Assembly (NCBI RefSeq): GCF_012584445.1
Contig: NZ_JABAHI010000012.1
Location: 62,001-126,000, forward strand
Length of the DNA: 64,000 bases
Origin: Olsenella sp. KGMB02461
Lineage (GTDB): Bacteria; Actinomycetota; Coriobacteriia; Coriobacteriales; Atopobiaceae
Direction: 5' to 3'
The translations under genes and the position numbers were made by a program. Shown here piece by piece: positions 16,824 through 25,320 of the stretch; positions within the stretch are counted from its first letter, which is position 1; every line of letters begins with the position of its first letter. Under the pieces are notes generated by a model. The model made no database searches and was not told the origin of the DNA. It worked only from the letters and a program-made list of their open reading frames with translations.

Positions 16824-18992
16824 ATGCTAGAAATGCTGGCTGCTTTCTTTAGCACCATTCTGGATCCTTGCTATACGGTCACCGGTAACTGGTGGTTGGC
16901 CATCGTGCTGTTCACTGTCGTCACCAAGATCCTGCTGCTGCCCATCTCGCTCTGGTGCCAAAAGAACTCGCTTTTGGTGGTGAGCCTGATGCCGCAGGTC
17001 AATGCCATCAAAGTGAAGCACTTTGGCGACAAGGAGACCATCGGCGAGGAGCAGAACAAGCTCTACAAGCAGGAGGGCTACCACCCGCTGCTCTCCATGT
17101 TGCCTCTGGCCATCCAGGTGCTCATCCTCTTTGGCCTGGTAGACGTCATCCGTTCCATCGTGGCTTCAGGCGAGCCTGGCACGGCGTTGCTGGGCCTGGT
17201 GCCCATAACCGACGGAGGCTGGTCTTGGCTCATGCCGGTGCTGGCGGCGGCGTCCTCGGCCATCTTGGGCGTGGCACAAAACCACATCAACCCGCTCCAG
17301 CGCGAGCAGGGCAAAGCCGAGAAGGCCTCCACCAACGGCCTCTCCATTGGCCTTTCGGCCATCTTGGGCGTCTCGGTGGCCAGCGGCATGGTCTTCTACT
17401 GGATCTGCTCCAACCTCATGGCCATCGTGGTGCAGCTGGCCTGCAACCTCATCATGAACCCCAAGAAATACGTGGACTACGATGCGCTGCGCGCCTCCCA
17501 AAAGGAGCTCAAGGCGCTGGAAGACCTCTCGGCCTCAGACAAGAAGTGGTACGAGAAGAACCCGCTGGCCAAGCGCGAGCGCGAGGACATCGCCCGCTTC
17601 TACGACGTGGTAGACAAATCCATCGTGTTCTACAGCGAGGGCAGCGGCTTTTACAAGTACTTCCGCGGGGCCATCGAGTGGCTGCTGGAGCACTCCGACA
17701 TCCGCATCCACTACATCACCAACGACCCCAACGACCAGGTCTTCGAGATCCACCAGAGCCAGCCGCGCCTCATTCCCTACTACATGAGCGTCCAAAAGCT
17801 CATTACCGTCATGATGAAGATGGATTGCGACGTCTTTGTGGCCTCGCTGGCAGACCTGGACAACTACTACCTCAAGCGCTCCTACGTGCGCAAAGACATC
17901 GAGTACGTGGACATGCTGCACCACACCACCTCGATGCATCTGGTGGGCGCCGCCAACTGCCACGACCACTACGACACCATCTTTTGCGCCGGCCCGCACC
18001 AGATCGCCGAGACCCGCGCCTCCGAGAAGCTCCGCGGCGTGCCTGCGAAAACCCTGGTGCCCATTGGCTACGACCTGTTGGACCGCGAGCGAGCGGAGTA
18101 TCAAGAGCTCAAAGAGACGCTTTCCAAGCATAGCCGCACCAGCCGTCCTCAGGCCCTCATCGCCCCCTCCTGGCAGGAGGACAACATCTTGGACCTCTGC
18201 GCCGACGACACCATCAACTCCCTGTTGGAGGCCGGTTTCGACGTGACGGTGCGCCCCCACCCGGAATATGTCAAACGCTATGGTCCCCGCTGGAACGCCC
18301 TCAAGGAGCGTTTCTCGGCAGTGCCTCAGGGCCAGATCGCCTTCGAGGACGACTTCTCCGGCGAAGGCTCCATCTTTGCCGCAGATGTCCTGCTCACCGA
18401 CTGGTCCTCCATCGCCTGCGAGTTCTCCTTCACTACCGACAAGCCCACCCTCTTTGTAGACACTCCCATGAAGGTGGGAAACCCAGACTGGCAAGAGATC
18501 GGCTTGGAGCCCACCGAGATCTCCCTGCGCAATCAGATAGGCCAGTCGATGGCCGTGGAAGATGTGGCCACCATCGGCTCTATCGCGCGCTCCATGGTGG
18601 ACGAGGCATCTCAATGGCACGACCGCATCGAGGAGGTCTACGACACCTTCATCTTCAACCACGGCCACGGCGGAGAGGCAGCCGGTCGCTATCTGCTGGA
18701 CGCCGTGCTCAAGGCCCAGTCTCAAGAAGGCAAGAAGGGCGAGGGCCTCCCCACCCATGCTTCTGAGACTGAACAGTCCAAATCGATTGCTCCCCGAGAT
18801 GATCCAAACTCGGAAGGGATTCCGGTTCCTGAGGATTCCGTGGCGAAAGAGGTGAATTCCTCCAGCTTAGGAAATATTGCTCGGAATGAGGTTGAACCCA
18901 GCTCCGATGATGCCCTTTCAAGCGAAGAAAAAAATCCTTATGTTCCCAAGCATTTCGCCAAATCTACCCAGCAGGAGGACACCTATGAATAA
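16824..18992 (+). CDS. Fusion: YidC/Oxa1-like membrane domain and CDP-glycerol glycerophosphotransferase
   Basis: A 722-residue protein. Residues 1-215 look like a YidC/Oxa1 insertase core: ILLLPISLWCQKNSLLVV, the MPQVNAIKVKHFGDK hairpin, GYHPLLSMLPLAIQVLILFG, and a final hydrophobic FYWICSNLMAIVVQL. From about 264 (KSIVFYSEGSGFYKY) it is a TagB/TagF-type transferase with RPHPEYVKRYGPRW and ADVLLTDWSSIACEFSF, the CDP-glycerol binding region, then KPTLFVDT. It could extend a poly(glycerol-phosphate)-type chain at the membrane. The last 75 residues are hydrophilic and more AT-rich. ATGAATAA overlap couples it to the next gene. Confidence 0.82.
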   Translation: MLEMLAAFFSTILDPCYTVTGNWWLAIVLFTVVTKILLLPISLWCQKNSLLVVSLMPQVNAIKVKHFGDKETIGEEQNKLYKQEGYHPLLSMLPLAIQVLILFGLVDVIRSIVASGEPGTALLGLVPITDGGWSWLMPVLAAASSAILGVAQNHINPLQREQGKAEKASTNGLSIGLSAILGVSVASGMVFYWICSNLMAIVVQLACNLIMNPKKYVDYDALRASQKELKALEDLSASDKKWYEKNPLAKREREDIARFYDVVDKSIVFYSEGSGFYKYFRGAIEWLLEHSDIRIHYITNDPNDQVFEIHQSQPRLIPYYMSVQKLITVMMKMDCDVFVASLADLDNYYLKRSYVRKDIEYVDMLHHTTSMHLVGAANCHDHYDTIFCAGPHQIAETRASEKLRGVPAKTLVPIGYDLLDRERAEYQELKETLSKHSRTSRPQALIAPSWQEDNILDLCADDTINSLLEAGFDVTVRPHPEYVKRYGPRWNALKERFSAVPQGQIAFEDDFSGEGSIFAADVLLTDWSSIACEFSFTTDKPTLFVDTPMKVGNPDWQEIGLEPTEISLRNQIGQSMAVEDVATIGSIARSMVDEASQWHDRIEEVYDTFIFNHGHGGEAAGRYLLDAVLKAQSQEGKKGEGLPTHASETEQSKSIAPRDDPNSEGIPVPEDSVAKEVNSSSLGNIARNEVEPSSDDALSSEEKNPYVPKHFAKSTQQEDTYE

Positions 18993-21072
18993 GCGGATAA
19001 GGCGTCCTGTCCTCTGGCTTTTCGATTGCCTCTTTGTGGGCGTGCTGGCCGTGCTCTATTTGGTCTGCTTCGCCACTCCGGCACAGGCCTATGTGGACCC
19101 CTCGGTGGTGACCTATACCATCCAGGCCCTGGCAGGAGTGGCCGTGGCGCTCTCTGCGGTGTTGGGCGTGATGTGGCGCCGGCTGCGCAAGCGCCTCTAT
19201 AAGGCCCTCAACATCGACGAGAATCGCGACAAGCTCCATGACCCCGTGGTTCACGAAGTAAATCCGGCTTCCAATGAGGGCCAACAACTGCTGCGAGAGG
19301 CCAATCATAAGGCGATCGAGGATGAGAAGCTGGTAGGCCCTCACAAGCCTCAAAACCTGCGCTGGGCCCCTCGCTTCGCGCTGTCGCTTGTGGTGTGGGG
19401 CTGCCTCATCTATTCGCTGGGCGTGGTGACCCCGCTGTCCATGGTAGCAAATAGTTTAGATAGCTTTATATTTGGTCTTAATGCGGTGGCTCCTGCGCTA
19501 TTGGTCTTTGCTGCTGGAGTGTGGATTGTATTCTCTATTTTGACCTCACTTATAAAAGGAAGAGCTTTCACAGTAGCATCAGCAATCATAGGAGCTCTTT
19601 CAGTTGCGGTCTTTATTCAAGGCACCTTTATGAATACCGGCTTACCAGTAGCCGATGGAACAGAAGTAATCTGGAAAGACCATTTTTCCATTACCTTAGT
19701 AACGTCGTTGGTGTGGATCGGACTTATAGCGGGGGCTGCGGTTTGGGGACTTTTCAATGCCAGGAGTCTCAAAACTGCAGTAGTCATTCTTTCGATTGTG
19801 CTCGTAGGCTTACAATCTGCAGTACTAATCAGCAGCCTTCAACAGGCATCCGGTGATCTGGATAATATGGGGGCTTCTGATAGTCTCTGGACAGGTCGTC
19901 CAATCGCTACCACGGAGAATCGCGATACCGTGTCTTATAAAAACAATGTAGTGATGTTCGTATTAGACACCGTAGACAACGGCTATTTTGATGAAGTAGT
20001 CAATCGCTATCCAGACATTATTAACAACTATACGGGCTTCACTCATTATGCCAATTGTTCCGGAATGATGATTCCCACCCGCTATGCAATGGCAGATTTG
20101 ATCACTGGCCGGTATCTAACGGATGAAGATGAGTTTGGTACAGAGGTGATCAATAGCTGGTTTGAAGATGAGAATCTCGTAGATGCCATGAAGGATACTG
20201 GATACAGTGTCGATATCTATTCCAGCGATATTCCCATTGGGATTTCATCCTTAGCAGAGCGTGTAGATAATATTCATGCACTAACAATAAAAAGTAAGTT
20301 CTGGCCTACGATCTCCTCGCTTTGGAAAATGTCCCTTTATCGCTCTCTTCCCTGGGTTTTAAAGCCACCGTTTTGGTTCTATTCCGGAGATATTGCAGGT
20401 AATATCATGGGTTCTTCTATAACGGGCCAGCCTTTTGTCCTCGATGATGCAAAGTATTTGGAAGATCTTAAAAATGATGGACTTACTTTTGCGCAGAATG
20501 AAGACGCCACATCAAAAGGTACGTATAAACTTATTCATATGATGGGTTCACACTACCCCATTACGCTTAGTGACCAAGGTAAGCGTGTGTCTGAGAGTCA
20601 AACAGACGCTGTTGCTCAGACGCGTGGAGCTTTGCTAGCTGTGGAACAATATATATCCGAACTTAAACGCTTGAATATATATGATGAAACCACTATTGTC
20701 ATTACGGCTGATCATGGTTATTGGTATCTGGCAGATGAAATAAACGGTCCCACCAGTCCTTTTCTGTTGGTGAAGCCTGCAGAAGACGCCGTCCAGGCCG
20801 CCGAACCCCTCAAGACCTCCTGGGCTCCGGTAAGCCAGCGCGATCTCGCAGCTACACTTCTCAAAGCTATGGGAGATCCCAATTATTACGAATGGGGTGT
20901 TCCGGTGGATGAGGTGCCAGAAGACGAGCCTCGTACTCGTTATTACGACGCCACCTCAGTAAGCACACCAGACTTTGACTATTACGCCATCAAGGAATGG
21001 GCAATCAATGGCGACGTGCGTGATTGGGGAGCCTGGTTAGAAACGGGCAAGCAGTGGCCTATCGAAGAGTAA
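18985..21072 (+). CDS. LtaS-like membrane phosphotransferase (alkaline phosphatase/sulfatase superfamily)
   Basis: A 695-residue membrane protein starting at MNKRIRRPVLWLF, overlapping the upstream stop by 8 bases behind CAGGAGGAC. A signal-like segment ends at ATPAQA, and several transmembrane segments fill the first 290 residues. From about residue 320 it reads NNVVMFVLDTVDNGYFDEVV, later MMIPTRYAMADLITG and ITADHGYWYL: metal-site aspartate, nucleophile threonine in PTR and the ADHG metal motif of the LtaS/sulfatase family. It likely transfers glycerol-phosphate or a related group. Base composition changes inside the gene: GC-rich to about 19440, AT-rich to about 20770, then GC-rich, which suggests recombination. 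Confidence 0.8.
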   Translation: MNKRIRRPVLWLFDCLFVGVLAVLYLVCFATPAQAYVDPSVVTYTIQALAGVAVALSAVLGVMWRRLRKRLYKALNIDENRDKLHDPVVHEVNPASNEGQQLLREANHKAIEDEKLVGPHKPQNLRWAPRFALSLVVWGCLIYSLGVVTPLSMVANSLDSFIFGLNAVAPALLVFAAGVWIVFSILTSLIKGRAFTVASAIIGALSVAVFIQGTFMNTGLPVADGTEVIWKDHFSITLVTSLVWIGLIAGAAVWGLFNARSLKTAVVILSIVLVGLQSAVLISSLQQASGDLDNMGASDSLWTGRPIATTENRDTVSYKNNVVMFVLDTVDNGYFDEVVNRYPDIINNYTGFTHYANCSGMMIPTRYAMADLITGRYLTDEDEFGTEVINSWFEDENLVDAMKDTGYSVDIYSSDIPIGISSLAERVDNIHALTIKSKFWPTISSLWKMSLYRSLPWVLKPPFWFYSGDIAGNIMGSSITGQPFVLDDAKYLEDLKNDGLTFAQNEDATSKGTYKLIHMMGSHYPITLSDQGKRVSESQTDAVAQTRGALLAVEQYISELKRLNIYDETTIVITADHGYWYLADEINGPTSPFLLVKPAEDAVQAAEPLKTSWAPVSQRDLAATLLKAMGDPNYYEWGVPVDEVPEDEPRTRYYDATSVSTPDFDYYAIKEWAINGDVRDWGAWLETGKQWPIEE

Positions 21073-21101
21073 TGATTTAAAGATCTGTTATTTCACAGCG
21101 C

Positions 21102-21150
21102 AACGGAGGCTCTTCTCGGTAAGGAGATGCCGAGAAGAGCCTCCGTTTTT
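21102..21150. terminator. Intrinsic terminator after the surface-polymer locus
   Basis: AACGGAGGCTCTTCTCGG (21102-21119) pairs perfectly with the complementary arm at 21130-21147, followed by more T residues. It lies between convergent genes. An exact TGCCGAGAA copy overlaps its right arm, so the motif is built into the terminator. Confidence 0.9.
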
Positions 21151-21194
21151 AGGCGCAAAAGCTGGGTGGAAGGGCGCGAAGCGAAGCAGGGAGC

Positions 21195-21785
21195 TTAGAA
21201 GGCCTCGCCCAGGCACTCCACCACCTGGTCGAAGTTGGTGGGACCCAGAAGCGCGAGCATGAAGAGGGCAAAGAGGCCGCCTACGGGGTCGGCGTCGGCG
21301 AAGCGCTCGTAGAAGTTGGCCGCCTTACGCACCGAGGCGTTGTCCAGGTTCTCTACTGACAGCATGTGGATGATGTAGTTGGCGTTCCAGTGGAAGACCA
21401 CCGTGTTCGCGCCGGTCATGAGACGCTCGCAGCGAGCGTAGACTTCCTCGCAGGCTTCGCCGTTTTCTGCGCAGAACTGCTGGGTGACGTGCTGCAGGAG
21501 GGGCTCGGGCCACTCGCCGTCGCGCACATGGTCGATGACCGGCTCGTCAGCCGTAAGCTCCACCAGGATCTGCGGGGGCAAAAGGGCGGCCAAGATGTCG
21601 TCGCCGGTGTTGCCCAGGGACTCGCGGAGGGTGGGGACAGTGGCATTTTCGAAGACCTCGTTATCGCCGATCTCGGCGAATTTGGCGGCCCAATTGATGC
21701 CCATCACGCTGCTGCCGGTGAGCATGCCGGCCAAGATGCGGGGTGTGAGGGCGATCCCCGTGCTTACGTAGGTGGTATCTGACAT
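21195..21785 (-). CDS. Conserved-looking hypothetical protein
   Basis: A 196-residue acidic protein that I do not recognise. The start MSDTTYVSTGIALTPRILAG is chosen because AAAGGAGACAC precedes it; the frame runs 27 residues further with no such signal. There is no signal peptide. One moderately hydrophobic helix near the C-terminus (GGLFALFMLALLGP) could be buried rather than membrane-spanning. Cysteines are few (FCAENGEACEEVYARCERL). It stands alone between the terminator at 21102 and a 260-base spacer, so context gives no role. Confidence 0.7.
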   Translation of the reverse strand: MSDTTYVSTGIALTPRILAGMLTGSSVMGINWAAKFAEIGDNEVFENATVPTLRESLGNTGDDILAALLPPQILVELTADEPVIDHVRDGEWPEPLLQHVTQQFCAENGEACEEVYARCERLMTGANTVVFHWNANYIIHMLSVENLDNASVRKAANFYERFADADPVGGLFALFMLALLGPTNFDQVVECLGEAF

Positions 21786-22047
21786 GTGTCTCCTTTGAAC
21801 AGGGATAAACGTCCAAGCGTCAGGCTGCAGAAATATCAAGAATTGAGAGATGACTGCCTGAGCCAAAATAGGGGACAGGCAGACACAACCTTCACCATCT
21901 TAGACCATGCCGCAAGGTACTCTGGCGAGGCTTGTCCCTAGGAAAAACTGCACGTCAGTAGATTTCCAAATGGCGAGCAGGAGGTCTACAGGCACGCATT
22001 GAACGAGCCCGTAGGCCTCATAGGCGATGGGGCGGTCCAAGCGGCGT
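21786..22047. other. Spacer without a recognised element
   Basis: This gap between two minus-strand genes holds the ribosome-binding site of the 21785 gene. I see no strong hairpin with a T-tract and no motif copy. GGGGACAGGC and GCTTGTCCC resemble each other as a weak inverted repeat. Confidence 0.4.
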
Positions 22048-22980
22048 CTAACAGTTGCCGGTATAGACCCACTGAAGGTGCGCGTGGGCGACGTCTCTAA
22101 GCCTATAGATGTCCTCTCGCGGCGTGGGTTCCAACTGAGTGCAGCGAAACGCTGGGAAGAACCTCGTGATGTGGAGCACGATGGAAGGGTCTATCTGGGC
22201 GAGCCAGCGGCACTGGGCTTCCATCTCTTCTAGAGAGTCATTGAAGCCTGGAACAATGAGGCTGGTGACCTCCACATGGCAGCTGGGCGTGGCCGCAAAG
22301 GCGGCGATGGCAGCTTTGACGCACTCCAAATCGCCGCCAATCTGCGCGTAACCCTGGGCATTGAAGCATTTAAGGTCAATGTTCACGGCGTCCATAAGAG
22401 GGGCTACGGCCTGGATGACAGGCGCCTCAAAGCACCCGTTGGACACCAGCACATTGCAGAGGCCTGCGCCGTGGACCAGCTCGGCGCAGGAGCGCACGTA
22501 TTCGAAACCGCAGAGGGGCTCGTTGTAGGTGTAGGCCACGCCGGTAATCTCGGGATCGGAGGAGGCCATGTCCGCTGCGGTGGCTGCCAAATCCTGGGGT
22601 GACAGATAACGCCAGGGCGCCTGAGAGGCTCCCGCCTGGGCGATGCAGTGGTTCTGGCACCAGGGGCATCGCAGGTTGCAGCCGTAGGAGCCCACCGAAA
22701 GCACCAGCGTGCCCGGCCTGAACCGCGCCAGGGGCTTCTTCTCTATGGGATCCACCGCCACCGAGGTCACGCGCCCAAAGTTCTCGTCGATCACCCGGCC
22801 GCCCTCGTTGGCGCGCGCCCGACATGCCCCGGTGGCGCCGGGAGCGATCGAGCACCTATGGGGGCAGCACTCGCAGGTGGCGCGGAGGGGCTTCTCGGCA
22901 TCCTGGGATGCTGCTGAGGCAGGGGCGGCCTGGGGATTGAGCGGTGATGCGGCCGAGAAGGACGCAGCCTCCCTAGACAT
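22048..22980 (-). CDS. amrS: AmmeMemoRadiSam system radical SAM enzyme
   Basis: A 310-residue radical SAM protein. CNLRCPWCQNHCI is the CxxxCxxC cluster that binds the 4Fe-4S and S-adenosylmethionine. Before it, CECCPHRCSIAPGATGACRAR is a cysteine-rich segment of the AmrS/PflA-activase-like group, and SVGSYGCNLRC is typical of AmrS. The first 40 residues are a low-complexity Ala/Ser extension that includes a TTCTCGGCA motif copy (22892-22900, encoding AEKP). Its ATG overlaps the stop of the AmrB-AmrA gene by 8 bases, so the two are coupled. The biochemical product of this widely conserved system is not known to me. Confidence 0.88.
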   Translation of the reverse strand: MSREAASFSAASPLNPQAAPASAASQDAEKPLRATCECCPHRCSIAPGATGACRARANEGGRVIDENFGRVTSVAVDPIEKKPLARFRPGTLVLSVGSYGCNLRCPWCQNHCIAQAGASQAPWRYLSPQDLAATAADMASSDPEITGVAYTYNEPLCGFEYVRSCAELVHGAGLCNVLVSNGCFEAPVIQAVAPLMDAVNIDLKCFNAQGYAQIGGDLECVKAAIAAFAATPSCHVEVTSLIVPGFNDSLEEMEAQCRWLAQIDPSIVLHITRFFPAFRCTQLEPTPREDIYRLRDVAHAHLQWVYTGNC

Positions 22981-24418
22981 GGCGCACCACCTGGAAGCGC
23001 TGGATGGAGACGCGGTCGCGAGACAGGTCGATGCCGCCCTTAGAGGCGGCGATGGAGAGCTGCTCGTCTACGGAGTCGACGCCGGCAAGGTCGGGCAGCA
23101 GGACGCCGCGGCGGCCGTCGGAGGTGGAGACGATGACTCCGTAACGAGCGCAGTCCAGCTCCAAGGTGGAGGAGACGGGCTCGGGCTGGGAGAGCACATC
23201 GACGTCGTACACCAGCTCGGGCAGCTCCTCTGGGGCGACCGGCGAGAAGCGCGGGTCGTGGAGGGCGGCAGAGATGGCGTTGGCCATGATCTCGGCAGCC
23301 AGGTTGGGCTGGACGGGCGCCAGGGTGCCAATGCAGCCGCGCAATCGGCCGTCTTTTTTAAGGGACACAAAGCAGGCGCCGGGGAGCTCAAGGGCTTCGA
23401 GATCTGCCTGAGAAGCGTCCTTGGCGGCGACGACGGCCTGGGCTGCGGCGTCGGACGGAACACCCTGGCCGCGCACCGCGCTCTCCAGCGACAGGCGCGC
23501 CAGCGCGCAGTAGGCGTCTTCATGGGCGGCGGCATCTTCGAGCTCGGCGAGGCGGGCGGTATCGTAGGCTGTCCCAAAGGCACGCTCGGGGACGGAGCCT
23601 GCGGGGCCCTCGGGGGTGAAAGAAGCCACTGCATAGCCCACGCCGTAGGGCCCCTCGTAGGATATGAGCTGAGCGTCCACAGGCGTGGCGTCCAGGGCGC
23701 CCGCCATGATTTGGAAGGAGCGCAGCCCGCATTCGCCGGCGTGCTCGGCGAAGTCGGGGTTCACCAAGAGCAGGCGCAAGAAGTCCGCAGACTCAAAGGA
23801 CTCGCATACCAAAGCGTCGAACTCGGGGCCCTCGGGGGCAAAGCCGTAGGGGCCTTCGTCTGCCAGCTTGTGGGAGAGGTCGCCGCTGGCCACAAAGACC
23901 ATGGAGCGGCCAAGCTCCTGGGCTGCCTGGCGCACCAGCTCTCCCAGGCGGTAGTGGTCTTTGGCCGAGAGCCCAGAGAGCGAGAGGCGCACATAGCGAG
24001 GGGCGGGTTTGTTGGCAGGCCAATGCTTTTGAATGAAGTGGACCGGGATGAGCGTGGCATGGTCGAGCTCGGGATTTTGGCGTCCCAGCGGCCCGGCGGC
24101 AAGGCCGGCCGCCTGGGCGGCGTCGCAGAGGGCTGAAACCATCTCTTGGTCGTAGGCGATGGAGGCAGCCACCTGAGGAGCGCCAAAGGAGGCAAAGGAG
24201 CCGTATGCGCCCTCTCCGGTAGATATCTGCAGGTAGTCGCCGTAGAGCGGGGCATGGGGACTGGAGATGACAACGGTGTCAGGGGCGTCCTGGGCGATGG
24301 CTTGGCCTACGGCGTCGTACGCGTCGACGGTGGCTTGGATGGCCTTTTCTCGGCCTTGGCCAACCTGAGGGATGATAAGAGGGGGATGGGGAACGGCAAA
24401 TGCTTGAATCAACGGCAT
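22973..24418 (-). CDS. AmmeMemoRadiSam system proteins B and A, fused
   Basis: A 481-residue two-domain protein. Residues 1-270 are the Memo/AmrB domain, related to class III extradiol dioxygenases (AFAVPHPPLIIPQVG, DTVVISSPHAPLYGDY, VFVASGDLSHKL, with His residues in the expected places). Residues 290-481 are the AMMECR1/AmrA domain, with LRGCIGTLAPVQPNLA, DPRFSPVAPEELPEL and VDVLSQPEPV. The fusion plus the overlapping radical SAM gene makes the complete three-part set. Its ribosome-binding site GGGAGG lies within a hairpin at 24424-24457. Confidence 0.88.
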   Translation of the reverse strand: MPLIQAFAVPHPPLIIPQVGQGREKAIQATVDAYDAVGQAIAQDAPDTVVISSPHAPLYGDYLQISTGEGAYGSFASFGAPQVAASIAYDQEMVSALCDAAQAAGLAAGPLGRQNPELDHATLIPVHFIQKHWPANKPAPRYVRLSLSGLSAKDHYRLGELVRQAAQELGRSMVFVASGDLSHKLADEGPYGFAPEGPEFDALVCESFESADFLRLLLVNPDFAEHAGECGLRSFQIMAGALDATPVDAQLISYEGPYGVGYAVASFTPEGPAGSVPERAFGTAYDTARLAELEDAAAHEDAYCALARLSLESAVRGQGVPSDAAAQAVVAAKDASQADLEALELPGACFVSLKKDGRLRGCIGTLAPVQPNLAAEIMANAISAALHDPRFSPVAPEELPELVYDVDVLSQPEPVSSTLELDCARYGVIVSTSDGRRGVLLPDLAGVDSVDEQLSIAASKGGIDLSRDRVSIQRFQVVRHV

Positions 24419-24423
24419 GAAGG

Positions 24424-24457
24424 GAGCCTCCCTAAAAAAGTGATGTAGGGGAGGCTC
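24424..24457 (-). promoter_or_regulatory. Hairpin covering the ribosome-binding site of the AmrB-AmrA gene
   Basis: GAGCCTCCC (24424-24432) and GGGAGGCTC (24449-24457) pair perfectly. On the minus strand the second arm of the RNA holds the GGGAGG ribosome-binding site a few bases before the ATG at 24418. It could limit translation or act as a terminator remnant of the upstream gene, because TTTTTTA lies in its loop. Confidence 0.45.
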
Positions 24458-24513
24458 TTATACGCGGTGCGGATAGGCGCCACAAAGCTTGCCGGGCGTT
24501 CTGCGTCGAGCGG

Positions 24514-25218
24514 TTAGGCGCGATGACCCAGTTTGTGCTCGAGATAATCCTTGAGTTGGGCCGGGGTGCCTCCCTGTAGGTGGTTTTTATCCCAGATCAT
24601 GTCTTCGAGATCGGCGCGCTGCTCAAGCTTTTGCGCATAGTCCGAAGAAACCATATTGTGCAAGAGGTTTCCTACCTCCACCTCGCCGTTGACCAGCACC
24701 ACCAAGTGCTCGGTTTCCTCCAGGTGGGAGAAGGCGCTGTAGGGTTTGGAGATGGTGCCGGACACCTTGCCGTCCAAAAGGACGCTGGTGCGCACCTCGG
24801 TGGTGCACGCAGAGGTGCGGATCGTGCAGCGGGGGCTGTCTGACACGGGGGCGCCATGGCGGGAGAACCAGTGGCTCCAGGTCTTGCGCCAGCTGCGGGC
24901 AGGCCAAAAGACCGTGAAGCCCTTGACGGCGAGAAGCACGCTGTAGCCTAGTAAGAAGATAATGATGAGCCCCAAGAAGATGCCCCAGGGGGTGAGGTCC
25001 CACACCGAGACGGTGCCCCAAATGTAGGCTGCCAGCACGATGAGGAAGACGATGGCGAAGACCAGGCCGTCGCGTTTGTTCAGGGAGCGGTCGCGGGCGC
25101 TGACGACCTCGCGCAGCAGCGGCTCGTCCATCTCAAAGGTGGACTCGAAGCGCACGTCGCCGGCGGAGAAATCGCAGGCGGCCTTGGCAGGGGCGGAATC
25201 AAGGATGGGGGAGCTCAT
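24514..25218 (-). CDS. YcxB-like membrane protein
   Basis: A 234-residue protein with a cytosolic-looking N-terminus, two adjacent transmembrane helices (GLVFAIVFLIVLAAYIWGT and GIFLGLIIIFLLGYSVLLA, residues 52-92) and a C-terminal soluble domain. The size and the two-helix-then-domain plan, shared with the next two genes, suggest the YcxB-like family, whose role is unknown. The domain contains ISKPYSAFSHLEETEHLVVLV, similar to the YcxB pattern of a tryptophan/phenylalanine followed by an acidic stretch. It starts with ATG behind GAAAGCCCTGCCCT, a poor site. It is the third of three similar genes in a row. Confidence 0.6.
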   Translation of the reverse strand: MSSPILDSAPAKAACDFSAGDVRFESTFEMDEPLLREVVSARDRSLNKRDGLVFAIVFLIVLAAYIWGTVSVWDLTPWGIFLGLIIIFLLGYSVLLAVKGFTVFWPARSWRKTWSHWFSRHGAPVSDSPRCTIRTSACTTEVRTSVLLDGKVSGTISKPYSAFSHLEETEHLVVLVNGEVEVGNLLHNMVSSDYAQKLEQRADLEDMIWDKNHLQGGTPAQLKDYLEHKLGHRA

Positions 25219-25320
25219 AGGGCAGGGCTTTCTGGATGGAGGGCTAGATAAGGGGCGCGCCGACGCAGATGGGCATCAGGGCGGCACGGGCTCGCGACGC
25301 GGGCGCTGGAGCGCGTGTGG

